This document shows positions 1-6,860 of a stretch of 39,226 nt of DNA, piece after piece (within the stretch, counting starts at the first letter, position 1; the number at the start of each line of letters is the position of its first letter). The stretch lies in assembly GCA_030633305.1 (NCBI GenBank), contig DAOVTB010000016.1:1-39226 (forward strand), read 5' to 3'. The notes beneath the pieces were generated by a model. It was not told the origin of the DNA. It did not search any database and worked only from the letters and a program-made list of their open reading frames with translations. Made by a program: the position numbers and the translations under genes. Origin of the DNA: Candidatus Muiribacteriota bacterium (GTDB lineage Bacteria; Muiribacteriota; DAOVTB01).

Positions 1-45
1 GATCCTGAAAATCATTAATTAAATTCAGTTTTTGTCAATTTTATT

Positions 46-74
46 TTGTCTTTTTCAATTTAACGTGATATAAT
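46..74 (+). promoter_or_regulatory. Sigma-70-type promoter for the small Tudor-like gene
   Basis: TTGTCT at 46-51 is followed by a 17-nt spacer and a perfect TATAAT at 69-74. Transcription would start near 81, giving a leader of about 75 nt before the ATG at 157. Both boxes and the spacing fit the consensus, and the position upstream of a gene with a good ribosome binding site supports it. Confidence 0.7.
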
Positions 75-156
75 CGCCTGATTATGAAAGATAAATACAG
101 ATTTTTGGTCTGTAATTAGTATTATATATAGAAAAAATTAAAGGGGTGAAGAAATC

Positions 157-417
157 ATGGTTGAAAAGAAAAGAAAAAGAGCTACGAAGACTAAGGAAGT
201 TATTTTAGAAGAAAAGAAAGCTTCTGAAGAAGTTACTGATTATGAACCATCTAAAGTATACGAAGATGGTGACAAAATTTTTCATAAGATCTGGAATGAT
301 ACAGGAGTTGTGTTAGAAACTGGTGAAACTGAAGATGGAATCAAAAAAATGGTAGTTGAATTCGAAGAAACTGGAAAAAGAAGATTGGTAATGGACGTAG
401 ACACAAAAGCAGAATAA
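157..417 (+). CDS. Small basic protein with a UvrD/PcrA-tail (Tudor-like) domain
   Basis: This is an 86-aa protein. A Lys/Arg/Glu-rich, probably disordered N-terminus (residues 1-30) precedes a compact beta-rich segment, about residues 34-80. That segment runs GDKIFHKIWNDTGVV, then a Lys-Met-Val-Val-Glu-Phe strand, then KRRLVMD. This is the pattern of the SH3/Tudor-like domain at the C-terminus of UvrD/PcrA helicases (GDkVxHxxFGxGxV ... vxFxxxGxkxL), which in PcrA contacts RNA polymerase. No helicase part is present, so it may be a free-standing RNA-polymerase- or nucleic-acid-binding module; CarD-type folds are an alternative. The start is supported by AAAGGGGTGAA just upstream. It is monocistronic: its own promoter precedes it, and a long palindrome and a terminator follow. 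The family resemblance is moderate and the function is inferred. Confidence 0.7.
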   Translation: MVEKKRKRATKTKEVILEEKKASEEVTDYEPSKVYEDGDKIFHKIWNDTGVVLETGETEDGIKKMVVEFEETGKRRLVMDVDTKAE

Positions 418-541
418 TTTGAATTAAAATGAGCAAATCTTGGATTTTTCTGCACCAATTTATGCTTGCGGAGTAGGGTACTACACCTCAGCATAAATTG
501 CTTTGAAAAATCCAACCTTCATCTCATTTAAATCCAAATTA
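415..541. repeat. Imperfect 127-nt palindrome overlapping the stop codon
   Basis: The outer arms ATTTGAATTAAAATGAG (417-433) and CTCATTTAAATCCAAAT (523-539) pair almost fully. Further pairs are GGATTTTTC with GAAAAATCC and CAATTTATGCT with AGCATAAATTG, and GGAGTAG pairs imperfectly with the CTACACC side near the centre at about 478. The whole region can fold into one long interrupted hairpin beginning inside the stop codon of the small Tudor-like gene. It could act in termination or mRNA stability, or be a miniature inverted-repeat element. Confidence 0.75.
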
Positions 542-594
542 CACTTCGTACGAATCTCATTTCGAAAGCAGGAAAGTGTTATAAAAGATAAAAT

Positions 595-630
595 AAAAAA
601 AGAAGCTCGTAGTGTCGAGCTTCTTTTTTT
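595..630 (+). terminator. Rho-independent terminator
   Basis: Stem AGAAGCTCG (601-609) pairs with CGAGCTTCT (616-624) across a 6-nt loop. It is flanked by an A-run and followed by seven T (624-630). The A/T flanks make it potentially bidirectional. It ends the transcript of the gene at 157-417 after the palindrome. Confidence 0.85.
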
Positions 631-885
631 ATTTTAGAACAATTAAATAAAAACTGGAAATAATTAATGACAAATACCAATATAGATGGGGTCACATGGT
701 TTTTTGTTATGCTCGGAATTCGAGCATCATGAAATGCTTTGTGTGAAACAGTTGAACCTTGCGCTATATTAGTTATTTCTACCAAAATTGGTATAGAAAT
801 GTATTGTGACACAGTCTGATTGTCATTACCCGAGCTTTTCGGGTAATCTATTAAACAACTGATATATAAAAGGGAAAAAAATTAA
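631..885. other. Non-coding spacer with hairpins and a degenerate repeat copy
   Basis: With the palindrome and terminator above it forms a 468-nt gene-free stretch. It holds a hairpin ATGCTCG/CGAGCAT at 709-727, outer inverted repeats ATACCAA (674-680) and TTGGTAT (788-794), and a hairpin ATTACCCGA/TCGGGTAAT at 825-847 with no T-run, shortly before the next gene. The part around 681-775 resembles 5437-5515 weakly, sharing AATATAnATGGGG and TGCGC words at similar spacing. I see no coding capacity here. Confidence 0.5.
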
Positions 886-2418
886 ATGGGCTATAAAAAA
901 GTACAAATAAAAATACAGACTGATTATTCTGAAGCTGATATAAGATTTTTAATATTCAAAGAGCTGGGATTTAAGGAGTTTTCTTTTCAGATTGAAAAGA
1001 AAAGTCTTGATGCTCGAAAAAAGAGTGATCCGCATTGGCTTTTAAGTCTAGTTATTTTTTCGGAACAACTTCAAGGTGAATCCTATGCAGCGCCTGAAGC
1101 GTTAGAGATTCCTTATAAAAAACGTACTGAAAAAGTTATAGTAATTGGCAGTGGACCAGCTGGTTTTTTTACAGCACATGTGCTTCAACAAGCTGGATTT
1201 AACGTGACAATCCTTGAACGTGGTTCTGAGCTTAAAAAACGGACTAAAGCGATTAAACAGCTGGAAAACAGAGGCGAATTTACTGATCAAAATAACTACG
1301 CTTTTGGCGAGGGAGGGGCAGGGACTTTTTCAGATGGAAAACTGACTTCTCGATCAAAACGTATTTCTGTGGAACGGAGTTTTATTCTTTCGGAATATGT
1401 GAAAGCAGGTGCTCCTGAGGAAATATTATACATGAGCCATCCGCATGTGGGAACTGATAACCTGAAAGTTATTGTTTCTAATCTCCGTACAAAATTTCTG
1501 GAAAACGGTGGTGTTATTTTATTTGATACCCAACTTGAAGATATTGTAATCAGTGAGAACAGGATAAATAAAATTGTGTGTAATACCGGCGAGATGGAAG
1601 CTGATCATGTGGTGCTTGCCACAGGACATTCAGCATATGACACATATCGTATGTTAATTAATAAAGGTGTTCAGTTTCGCACCAAAAATTTCGCGTTAGG
1701 GCATCGAATTGAACATGAACAGAAATTGATTAATATGGCACAATGGGGAAGCGAGAATTTACCTGGAGTGAAAGCGGCAGAATATCGCTTAACGACTAAA
1801 ACTAAATCAGGATTATCGGTTTATACTTTTTGTATGTGTCCTGGCGGAAAGATAGTACCTGCGTCAGCTTTTGCGAAAAAAAGTGTACTAAATGGTATGA
1901 GCAATTACATCCGTAATGGAAAATTTTCTAATGCCGGATGTGTTGTTGGAATTCATCCTGATATGCTTTTAGGTCATAAATGCTCTCCACTTGAAATACT
2001 GGATTGGATAGATAAACTGGAAGAGAAATTTTATACTTTTTCTAATAGTTATGCAGTTCCTGCCAATAAGGCATCTAATTACATGAAAAAAAATAAGTCA
2101 AAAAAAGTACCTAAAGGAAGTTATCCACTTGGTATGCGATCAGCGCCTTTATTTGATATGGTTCCTGAAATAGTGAGCAATGCTCTAATTGAAGGTCTGC
2201 AGAATTTCAGTAAAAAATTAAGAGGCTTTGAAGAAGGTGTGCTTATGGGTCTTGAAAGCAAAACTTCATCACCGATTCAGGTTGCGCGTGATAAAGACGG
2301 AAGATGTACCGGGTTTGATAATCTATATTTTGTTGGTGAAGGCAGTGGTTATGCTGGTGGGATTGTTTCCAGTGCAGCTGATGGAATCCGTTGTGCGATG
2401 GGTTTGAGTTCAAAGTAA
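886..2418 (+). CDS. COG2509-type FAD-dependent dehydrogenase
   Basis: This 510-aa cytosolic flavoprotein belongs to the uncharacterised FAD-dependent dehydrogenases of COG2509. An N-terminal segment (1-80) precedes the dinucleotide-binding fold VIVIGSGPAGFF (about 85-95). The family signature GEGGAGTFSDGKL is at 141-153, ATGHSAYDTY lies in the middle, and the C-terminal FAD signature is GEGSGYAGGIVSSAADGIR. Length and motif order are normal for the family, so the gene looks intact. The substrate of the family is unknown to me. AAAAGGG lies upstream of the ATG. It stands alone, with a spacer on one side and a strong terminator on the other. Confidence 0.9.
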   Translation: MGYKKVQIKIQTDYSEADIRFLIFKELGFKEFSFQIEKKSLDARKKSDPHWLLSLVIFSEQLQGESYAAPEALEIPYKKRTEKVIVIGSGPAGFFTAHVLQQAGFNVTILERGSELKKRTKAIKQLENRGEFTDQNNYAFGEGGAGTFSDGKLTSRSKRISVERSFILSEYVKAGAPEEILYMSHPHVGTDNLKVIVSNLRTKFLENGGVILFDTQLEDIVISENRINKIVCNTGEMEADHVVLATGHSAYDTYRMLINKGVQFRTKNFALGHRIEHEQKLINMAQWGSENLPGVKAAEYRLTTKTKSGLSVYTFCMCPGGKIVPASAFAKKSVLNGMSNYIRNGKFSNAGCVVGIHPDMLLGHKCSPLEILDWIDKLEEKFYTFSNSYAVPANKASNYMKKNKSKKVPKGSYPLGMRSAPLFDMVPEIVSNALIEGLQNFSKKLRGFEEGVLMGLESKTSSPIQVARDKDGRCTGFDNLYFVGEGSGYAGGIVSSAADGIRCAMGLSSK

Positions 2419-2457
2419 TAATTATTTCTTCCTTGTAATACGGAAGGGTTATTGAAT

Positions 2458-2498
2458 GAAAAGTGGTGTGTCTTATTTTTTGACACACCACTTTTTTT
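2458..2498 (+). terminator. Strong rho-independent terminator after the COG2509 gene
   Basis: AAGTGGTGTGTC (2461-2472) pairs perfectly with GACACACCACTT (2482-2493) across a 9-nt T-rich loop, followed by a T-run to 2498. Confidence 0.92.
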
Positions 2499-2642
2499 GT
2501 CATCCTGTGATTTGATCACAATCCTACGTCATCCTCGGGCTTGACCCGGGGATCCATTTTTAAGTTTCGCAATGTAACTCTCAGACCGTCCAAATAAATA
2601 ATTGCCCTATAGGGTATGACTTGATCACAGGATCCATCTTTA
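2499..2642. repeat. Cluster of DPxxKPEDD-class palindromic repeats
   Basis: Three related units are visible. Unit A at 2499-2526 has TGTGAT pairing with ATCACA. Unit B at 2528-2557 has CCTCGGG and CCCGGGG arms around CTTGA. Unit C at 2608-2642 is a partial copy with CTTGATCACAGGATCCA. Read on the minus strand, unit B gives the peptide MDPRVKPEDDV, a hallmark of a repeat class seen between genes in many unrelated bacteria. With the flanking DNA it fills the 446-nt gap before 2865; the rest (2643-2831) holds only a small hairpin TTCTGTAA/TTACAGAA at 2759-2778. Any ORF across it is a by-product of the repeats. Confidence 0.75.
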
Positions 2643-2864
2643 GTGATATCTTGTTTATCAGGTAGAACCTCAACTTGTGTATACAGTCTGTACAATAGCT
2701 TTCGGTTGTAACGTGGCATGTGCCTTTGACTAAAGTCTTTAAGTATTTGTATTTATTTTTCTGTAAATAATTACAGAATCTTTTGAGGGTATATTTGCTG
2801 GACTTGAATAAGTTGCAAACGTGAAATTTGAGTGCTAAAATGGTTATATATAAAGGTAATAAAA

Positions 2865-3206
2865 ATGAAACAACCAAACTCTGAAATAATAATATATAAA
2901 ACCCAGGACGGAAATTATAAAATAGATGTTCGGCTGGAAGATGAAACTGTCTGGCTTACCCAAGCACAAATGGCTGCTTTGTTTAATAAAGGTAGAACTA
3001 CTATTACAGAGCATATTGGTAATATATTTAAGGAAAGTGAATTAGAAGAAAATTCAGTATGTCGGAATTTCCGACATACTGCCCAAGATGGGAAATCTTA
3101 TAATACAAAATACCAGGATAATCAAAAGAAATTAGAAAACGAACTAAACCTTAAAGAAATTGAAGAAGATATTAAAAGATTGCGTCCAAAGTTGAATGAT
3201 AAATAA
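2865..3206 (+). pseudogene. Truncated RhuM-family (virulence-associated) protein
   Basis: About 80 residues from MKQPNSEIIIYKTQDG, including WLTQAQMAALFNKGRTTIT and NSVCRNFRHTAQDGKSYNTK, match the N-terminus of RhuM-family proteins. Intact members are around 300 residues or more. Here the sequence jumps at about residue 82 to a short Lys/Glu-rich tail resembling the extreme C-terminus and ends at 113 aa, so most of the protein is missing by an in-frame internal deletion. The ATG at 2865 has AAAGG 8 nt upstream and is preferred to a GTG at 2832. The family occurs in genomic islands and phage-like regions, and its role is poorly defined. A short functional DNA-binding product cannot be excluded. 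Confidence 0.75.
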
Positions 3207-3340
3207 CTCCCATGAATGTTCTATGAGTTTTCAAAAAAACTTTTAAGCAAAACTCATTGTATATTCAATATGACTTACTGTAAAATAATAGTAATTTAAA
3301 AAATGAATCCCCCAATATAATAAATTGCGAGGTAATAAAT

Positions 3341-4414
3341 ATGGAACAATGGAAAGACCAACTTAACAATTTTGTTAATACATTAGATAGGCTTAAAAAA
3401 TATATTAATGTGACTTCTGAAGAAGAACAAGCCATCAATGAACTTGGAACGGTCTGGGGATTGACTCCTTATTTTGCTTCGCTTATGGATCGTGATGACC
3501 CGAATTGTCCTATTCGGAAACAAATGATACCTTCTATGAAAGAAACTGAGAATAAGTATGGAATTGAAAATTATCTGATCTGGAAGGAAAATCGAGCAAC
3601 CGAAGAAAAGAGACCGGATAGCATAGCAAGACAGTATCATGATCGCGTTGCATTTACCGTTACTGAAAAATGCTGTACGTACTGTCGACATTGTTTCAGA
3701 AGGGAACTTGTTGTAGATCGAAGTATATCATTAAGATTTGATGTGAACGAGGGGTTGGAATGGATAAAGCAGCATCCTGAAATCCGTGATGTACTAGTGA
3801 CTGGAGGAGATCCTTTTATACTTCCAGATGACCAGATCGAATACCTGGTCAGAAAACTTCGGGAAATCAAGCATCTGGAAATGATCAGGTTTCACACCCG
3901 TGCTCCGATCAATATGCCTATGAGGATAACACCAGCTCTGATGAAAATACTTAGACCCTATCATAAAATTCCAATCTTCATCAATGTTCAGTGCAACCAT
4001 GCCAATGAGATTACGGAACAAACTGCAAAAGCAGTTTATGATTTGCTTACATGTGGAATCTGTGTAGGAAACCAGGGGGTATTGCTAAAAGGGATAAACG
4101 ATGATAAAAAAAGCTTTCAGGAACTTCATCTCAAACTTCTTTCGGTACGAATCCGCCCATATTACATTTTTTATTGCGAACCAGCACCTGGGGTGGATCA
4201 CTTCAGAACACCAGTTGAAAAAGGAGCTGAACTTATACGTGACTGTATAAGAGGTACGGTTAGTGGTTTGGCGCAACCGATGTATGTTATTGCAACGAAT
4301 ATCGGAAAAATTCCACTGATGCCAGATTATTATATAATTGGAAAATCAGAGACTGAATATAAACTTAGGAACTATAAAGGGGAGTTAACAACGATTCCAA
4401 ATATTCCCGAGTGA
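3341..4414 (+). CDS. KamA-family radical SAM aminomutase (not canonical lysine 2,3-aminomutase)
   Basis: This 357-aa protein has the lysine-2,3-aminomutase fold signature. The [4Fe-4S]/SAM cysteines are C111, C115 and C118 in CCTYCRHCFRR. The SAM-contact GGDPF is present (VTGGDPFILPDDQ), as are HFRTPVEKG and the C-terminal GKIPLMPDY, whose K323 aligns with the PLP lysine K337 of the clostridial enzyme. The two aspartates that hold the lysine side-chain amine there (D293, D330) are replaced by E280 and A318, and the glycine-rich loop before the PLP lysine is two residues shorter. The substrate is therefore probably another amino acid. It is shorter than the 416-aa enzyme mainly at the ends. 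GAGG precedes the ATG. It is followed in the same direction by a glycosyltransferase and a radical-SAM protein, but not tightly. Confidence 0.88.
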   Translation: MEQWKDQLNNFVNTLDRLKKYINVTSEEEQAINELGTVWGLTPYFASLMDRDDPNCPIRKQMIPSMKETENKYGIENYLIWKENRATEEKRPDSIARQYHDRVAFTVTEKCCTYCRHCFRRELVVDRSISLRFDVNEGLEWIKQHPEIRDVLVTGGDPFILPDDQIEYLVRKLREIKHLEMIRFHTRAPINMPMRITPALMKILRPYHKIPIFINVQCNHANEITEQTAKAVYDLLTCGICVGNQGVLLKGINDDKKSFQELHLKLLSVRIRPYYIFYCEPAPGVDHFRTPVEKGAELIRDCIRGTVSGLAQPMYVIATNIGKIPLMPDYYIIGKSETEYKLRNYKGELTTIPNIPE

Positions 4415-4420
4415 AGGAAT

Positions 4421-4471
4421 ACCTGAGATCAGCACATCTGAATTCCAAATAATCGCTCAGCTCAGGTAATA
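4421..4471. repeat. Dispersed 3'-end palindrome, copy 1
   Basis: ACCTGAG (4421-4427) pairs with CTCAGGT (4461-4467). Read on the minus strand it begins ACCTGAGCTGAGCGATTAT. The same start recurs at 19039, and its GAATTCCAAATAATCGCTCAG half recurs at 6774. It lies directly after the aminomutase stop codon. It may aid termination or stabilise the mRNA end, although there is no clear T-run. Confidence 0.65.
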
Positions 4472-4488
4472 ATTAGAAATAGACAATA

Positions 4489-5340
4489 ATGAATAATAAA
4501 AATATAAATGGAGTTTCAGTAATAATCCCCGTTTACAATCGCTGTTTTGCAGTATGTCGAGCAATTGACAGCGTTATTGAACAGTATTATAAGGATATTG
4601 AAATAATTGTAATTGATGATGCATCTACTGATGATGTTTCAACAGTAATATCAGAAAGATATCCTGATGTAATCCTGATCACGAATGAGGAAAACAGGGG
4701 AGTGTCCTATTCCAGGAATGTTGGAATAAAGCGCACAAGTAATGAATGGATAGCTTTTTTAGATAGTGATGATCAATGGGAAAAAGAAAAGATAATCATG
4801 CAGATGGAATCTTTAATGCGTTCTGGAAATAAAATTTGTCATACGGATGAAGTGTGGTATCGACGTGGACAACATCTTAACCAGTTGAAAAAACATAAAA
4901 AAATGGGCGGGGAATTTTTCCTTAGTGCATTGCCTTTATGCATTATTTCACCATCTTCAATTTTACTTCATAAAACTGTTTTAGATGATGCAGGAATGTT
5001 TGATGAGGATTTTGAAGTTTGCGAGGATTATGAACTATGGCTGAAGCTTACGCTTTTGTATCAGATAGACTTCATTGAAAAGCCGCTCACAATTAAACAT
5101 GGTGGTCATGACGATCAACTATCCAGAAAATATTTTGGGATGGACAGATGGCGGATAAAGGCATTGATAAAGACATTAAAAAATCTGAGTGAAAAAATGA
5201 CTGATTTTGAAATTGAAGAGGTAAAACGTGAGATCTGCAAAAAAGCAAAAATCTATGCTAATGGTGCTAAAAAAAGAGGAAAACTTGAAGAGTTTGAAAA
5301 ATATTCCGCTATAATAGAAACATATAAAGAAACAGAATAG
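4489..5340 (+). CDS. GT2-family glycosyltransferase
   Basis: This 283-aa soluble protein has a GT-A fold. The N-terminal VSVIIPVYNR (9-18) binds the nucleotide sugar and VIDDASTDD (41-49) is the first acidic site. The DXD-type metal site is FLDSDDQW, with D92, D94 and D95, and the likely catalytic acid pair is E179/D180 in VCEDYELWLK. No membrane helix is seen, so it would act at the inner face of the membrane or in the cytosol on a lipid- or protein-linked acceptor. The sugar and acceptor cannot be told. There is no strong Shine-Dalgarno site before the ATG. It lies between two radical-SAM genes, so a joint role in making an unusual glycan is possible but unproven. Confidence 0.88.
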   Translation: MNNKNINGVSVIIPVYNRCFAVCRAIDSVIEQYYKDIEIIVIDDASTDDVSTVISERYPDVILITNEENRGVSYSRNVGIKRTSNEWIAFLDSDDQWEKEKIIMQMESLMRSGNKICHTDEVWYRRGQHLNQLKKHKKMGGEFFLSALPLCIISPSSILLHKTVLDDAGMFDEDFEVCEDYELWLKLTLLYQIDFIEKPLTIKHGGHDDQLSRKYFGMDRWRIKALIKTLKNLSEKMTDFEIEEVKREICKKAKIYANGAKKRGKLEEFEKYSAIIETYKETE

Positions 5341-5600
5341 ACAGGATTAACAAGATAAAATAGGATAGGGAACAAAAAGAAAGACATCGCGCAGAGAACG
5401 GGAAGGACGCAGAGGAAAGATGACAAAATAGTTAATATAAATGGGGTAAGATGGACTTTAATTTTCTTTGGAGTCCAAAAAAATTCACAGTCCCCTGACC
5501 CCTGCGCCAGGTTTGTTATTTTCATTAAATATATATGATGGTAAAGTGCGCTTCGACACCAGATAAGTTTTTCCATCAAAACACATATAATGGTACAGGT
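5338..5600. repeat. Intergenic repeat remnants (GACAGGATTAAC and CGCAGAG families)
   Basis: The 348-nt gap between the glycosyltransferase and the radical-SAM gene is filled with decayed repeats. AGACAGGATTAACAAGATAA is at 5339-5358; its reverse complement recurs near 9880-9898. A TCGCGCAGAGAACG core with a trailing GACGCAGAGG lies at 5388-5416 and recurs inverted at about 9783-9815 and 9949-9980. A hairpin TGGACT/AGTCCA is at 5452-5477. Next come a CCCCTGACCCCTGCGCCAGG stretch and a segment loosely like 681-775. No gene is seen. Confidence 0.65.
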
Positions 5601-5688
5601 GCACAACTATACTATATATGGAACAACATGTTTGAGGATATATTGATTCAATTTCCTTAATAAAGTAAAGTAGTATGAGTTACAACAA

Positions 5689-6774
5689 ATGACACGGAAA
5701 AAAAACCTACTGGACTATAAAAACATGAACTGGAACAAAATGGTAATGTTCATGGAAATAACAGACTATTGCAATGCCAATTGCATTATGTGCGGTGCAC
5801 ACCGTGAAAAAAAATATCCTCATAATCGTCCTAAAACATTGATGCCGTTTGATGATTTTAAAAAAATTATAGAAAATATTGTTTCCTCTCCAATTCGACC
5901 ATCTGCAATTGTTTATTCATGGCTTGGCGAATCACTTCTTCATCCGGAATTTCCAGAATTTTTAAAGTTTTCTCATGAGTCCGGATTTACAAACCAGCAG
6001 TTTAATACTAATGGACTTGCTTTAACTCCGGAAGTTGTAGATAAACTTGTCGAAATCGAATCACTAAAACGAATTCATCTTTCGCTTGATTCAGCTGTAG
6101 CAAATGACTGGCAGAAGATAAAAGGTGTTTCAGGTTTTGAAAAGGTAATAGACAACATCAAATACTTACTAAAAGTTCGCGAACAAACTGGCAGTGATAT
6201 TAATCTGATATTTGCTTACATTGTTCAATCTAAGAATTTTAAAAATGGTGGAAAATTTATAGAATTGATCAGTTCAATGCTCAATGACGTTGATTGTGAA
6301 TTTAAGATTGCATGGGATGTGGTACATGAACATGACAGAGATATAATCCTGTTTTCAAGATTGCTTACTGCTTCGCAAGGTGATGCAAACAAATTACATA
6401 AGCGTTTTCTTGTTGAAAATGGTTTGATAGAAAATAATGTTGATTTAGAAAGTTCTGATACGATTATTGAAACCGATCAGATTACTGTTGAAAACAGATT
6501 TTCTGATCAGTATTCAGCTGATACTTTACAGAAACGTTCTCCTTGCGCATCCCTCTGGTTCATGCCTAATGTTGATTCTACTGGAAAGCTGACTATCTGT
6601 TGTCATGATATTAACCTTCAGCATTCAATAGGGAATCTGAAAGAAACCAGTTTTGAAAAATTATGGTTTGGGGAAACAATGGAAAAATATAGGAATCAAC
6701 ATATAAATGGTGATTTTAACAACATAAAACTTTGTTCAAAATGTGGTGGAATTGAGCATTTTACTTTTGAATAG
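5689..6774 (+). CDS. Radical SAM protein with C-terminal SPASM-type cluster domain
   Basis: This 361-aa protein has an N-terminal radical-SAM site C28-x3-C32-x2-C35 in ITDYCNANCIMCGAH, within a partial TIM barrel that reaches about residue 210. A C-terminal SPASM-type cysteine set (C286, C304, C305, C349, C352) in the arrangement SPCASLW ... LTICCHD ... GNL ... LCSKCGG would hold at least one auxiliary Fe-S cluster. Proteins of this class modify ribosomal peptides, cofactors, sugars or enzymes. No precursor peptide gene is seen nearby, and the neighbour is a glycosyltransferase, so a glycan or cell-surface role is as likely as peptide modification. The Shine-Dalgarno site is weak. It is annotated by class only. 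Confidence 0.88.
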   Translation: MTRKKNLLDYKNMNWNKMVMFMEITDYCNANCIMCGAHREKKYPHNRPKTLMPFDDFKKIIENIVSSPIRPSAIVYSWLGESLLHPEFPEFLKFSHESGFTNQQFNTNGLALTPEVVDKLVEIESLKRIHLSLDSAVANDWQKIKGVSGFEKVIDNIKYLLKVREQTGSDINLIFAYIVQSKNFKNGGKFIELISSMLNDVDCEFKIAWDVVHEHDRDIILFSRLLTASQGDANKLHKRFLVENGLIENNVDLESSDTIIETDQITVENRFSDQYSADTLQKRSPCASLWFMPNVDSTGKLTICCHDINLQHSIGNLKETSFEKLWFGETMEKYRNQHINGDFNNIKLCSKCGGIEHFTFE

Positions 6775-6803
6775 AATTCCAGATAATCTCTCAGATAAGT
6801 AAT
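6774..6803. repeat. Dispersed 3'-end palindrome, copy 2 (half element)
   Basis: GAATTCCAGATAATCTCTCA starts at the last base of the radical-SAM gene and matches GAATTCCAAATAATCGCTCA at 4440-4459 with two differences. The match continues more weakly through TAAT. Only the right half of the palindrome is present. Confidence 0.6.
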
Positions 6804-6860
6804 CAAATGGCAATTGAAATTTGATAAAGTTATAAAATTTATACCGAAGGAAGGCTATTT

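Noticed and set aside
579-812. A 77-codon minus-strand ORF across the terminator and spacer
   Set aside because: It ends in the T-run of the terminator. Its ITNIAQGS segment resembles a peptide read from 5500-5545, which reflects a shared repeat and not a gene family.
2516-2877. Two overlapping minus-strand ORFs of 67 and 98 codons
   Set aside because: They run through the palindromic repeats, read as repeat peptides (DPRVKPEDD) and lack a ribosome binding site. They are products of the repeats.
3341-4414. Naming the KamA-type gene lysine 2,3-aminomutase or EpmB
   Set aside because: The lysine-specific aspartates are missing, and the protein retains the GKIPLMP end and HFRTPV motif, unlike EpmB.
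5253-5606. A 117-codon minus-strand ORF
   Set aside because: Overlaps the end of the glycosyltransferase and then repeat remnants. No family resemblance.
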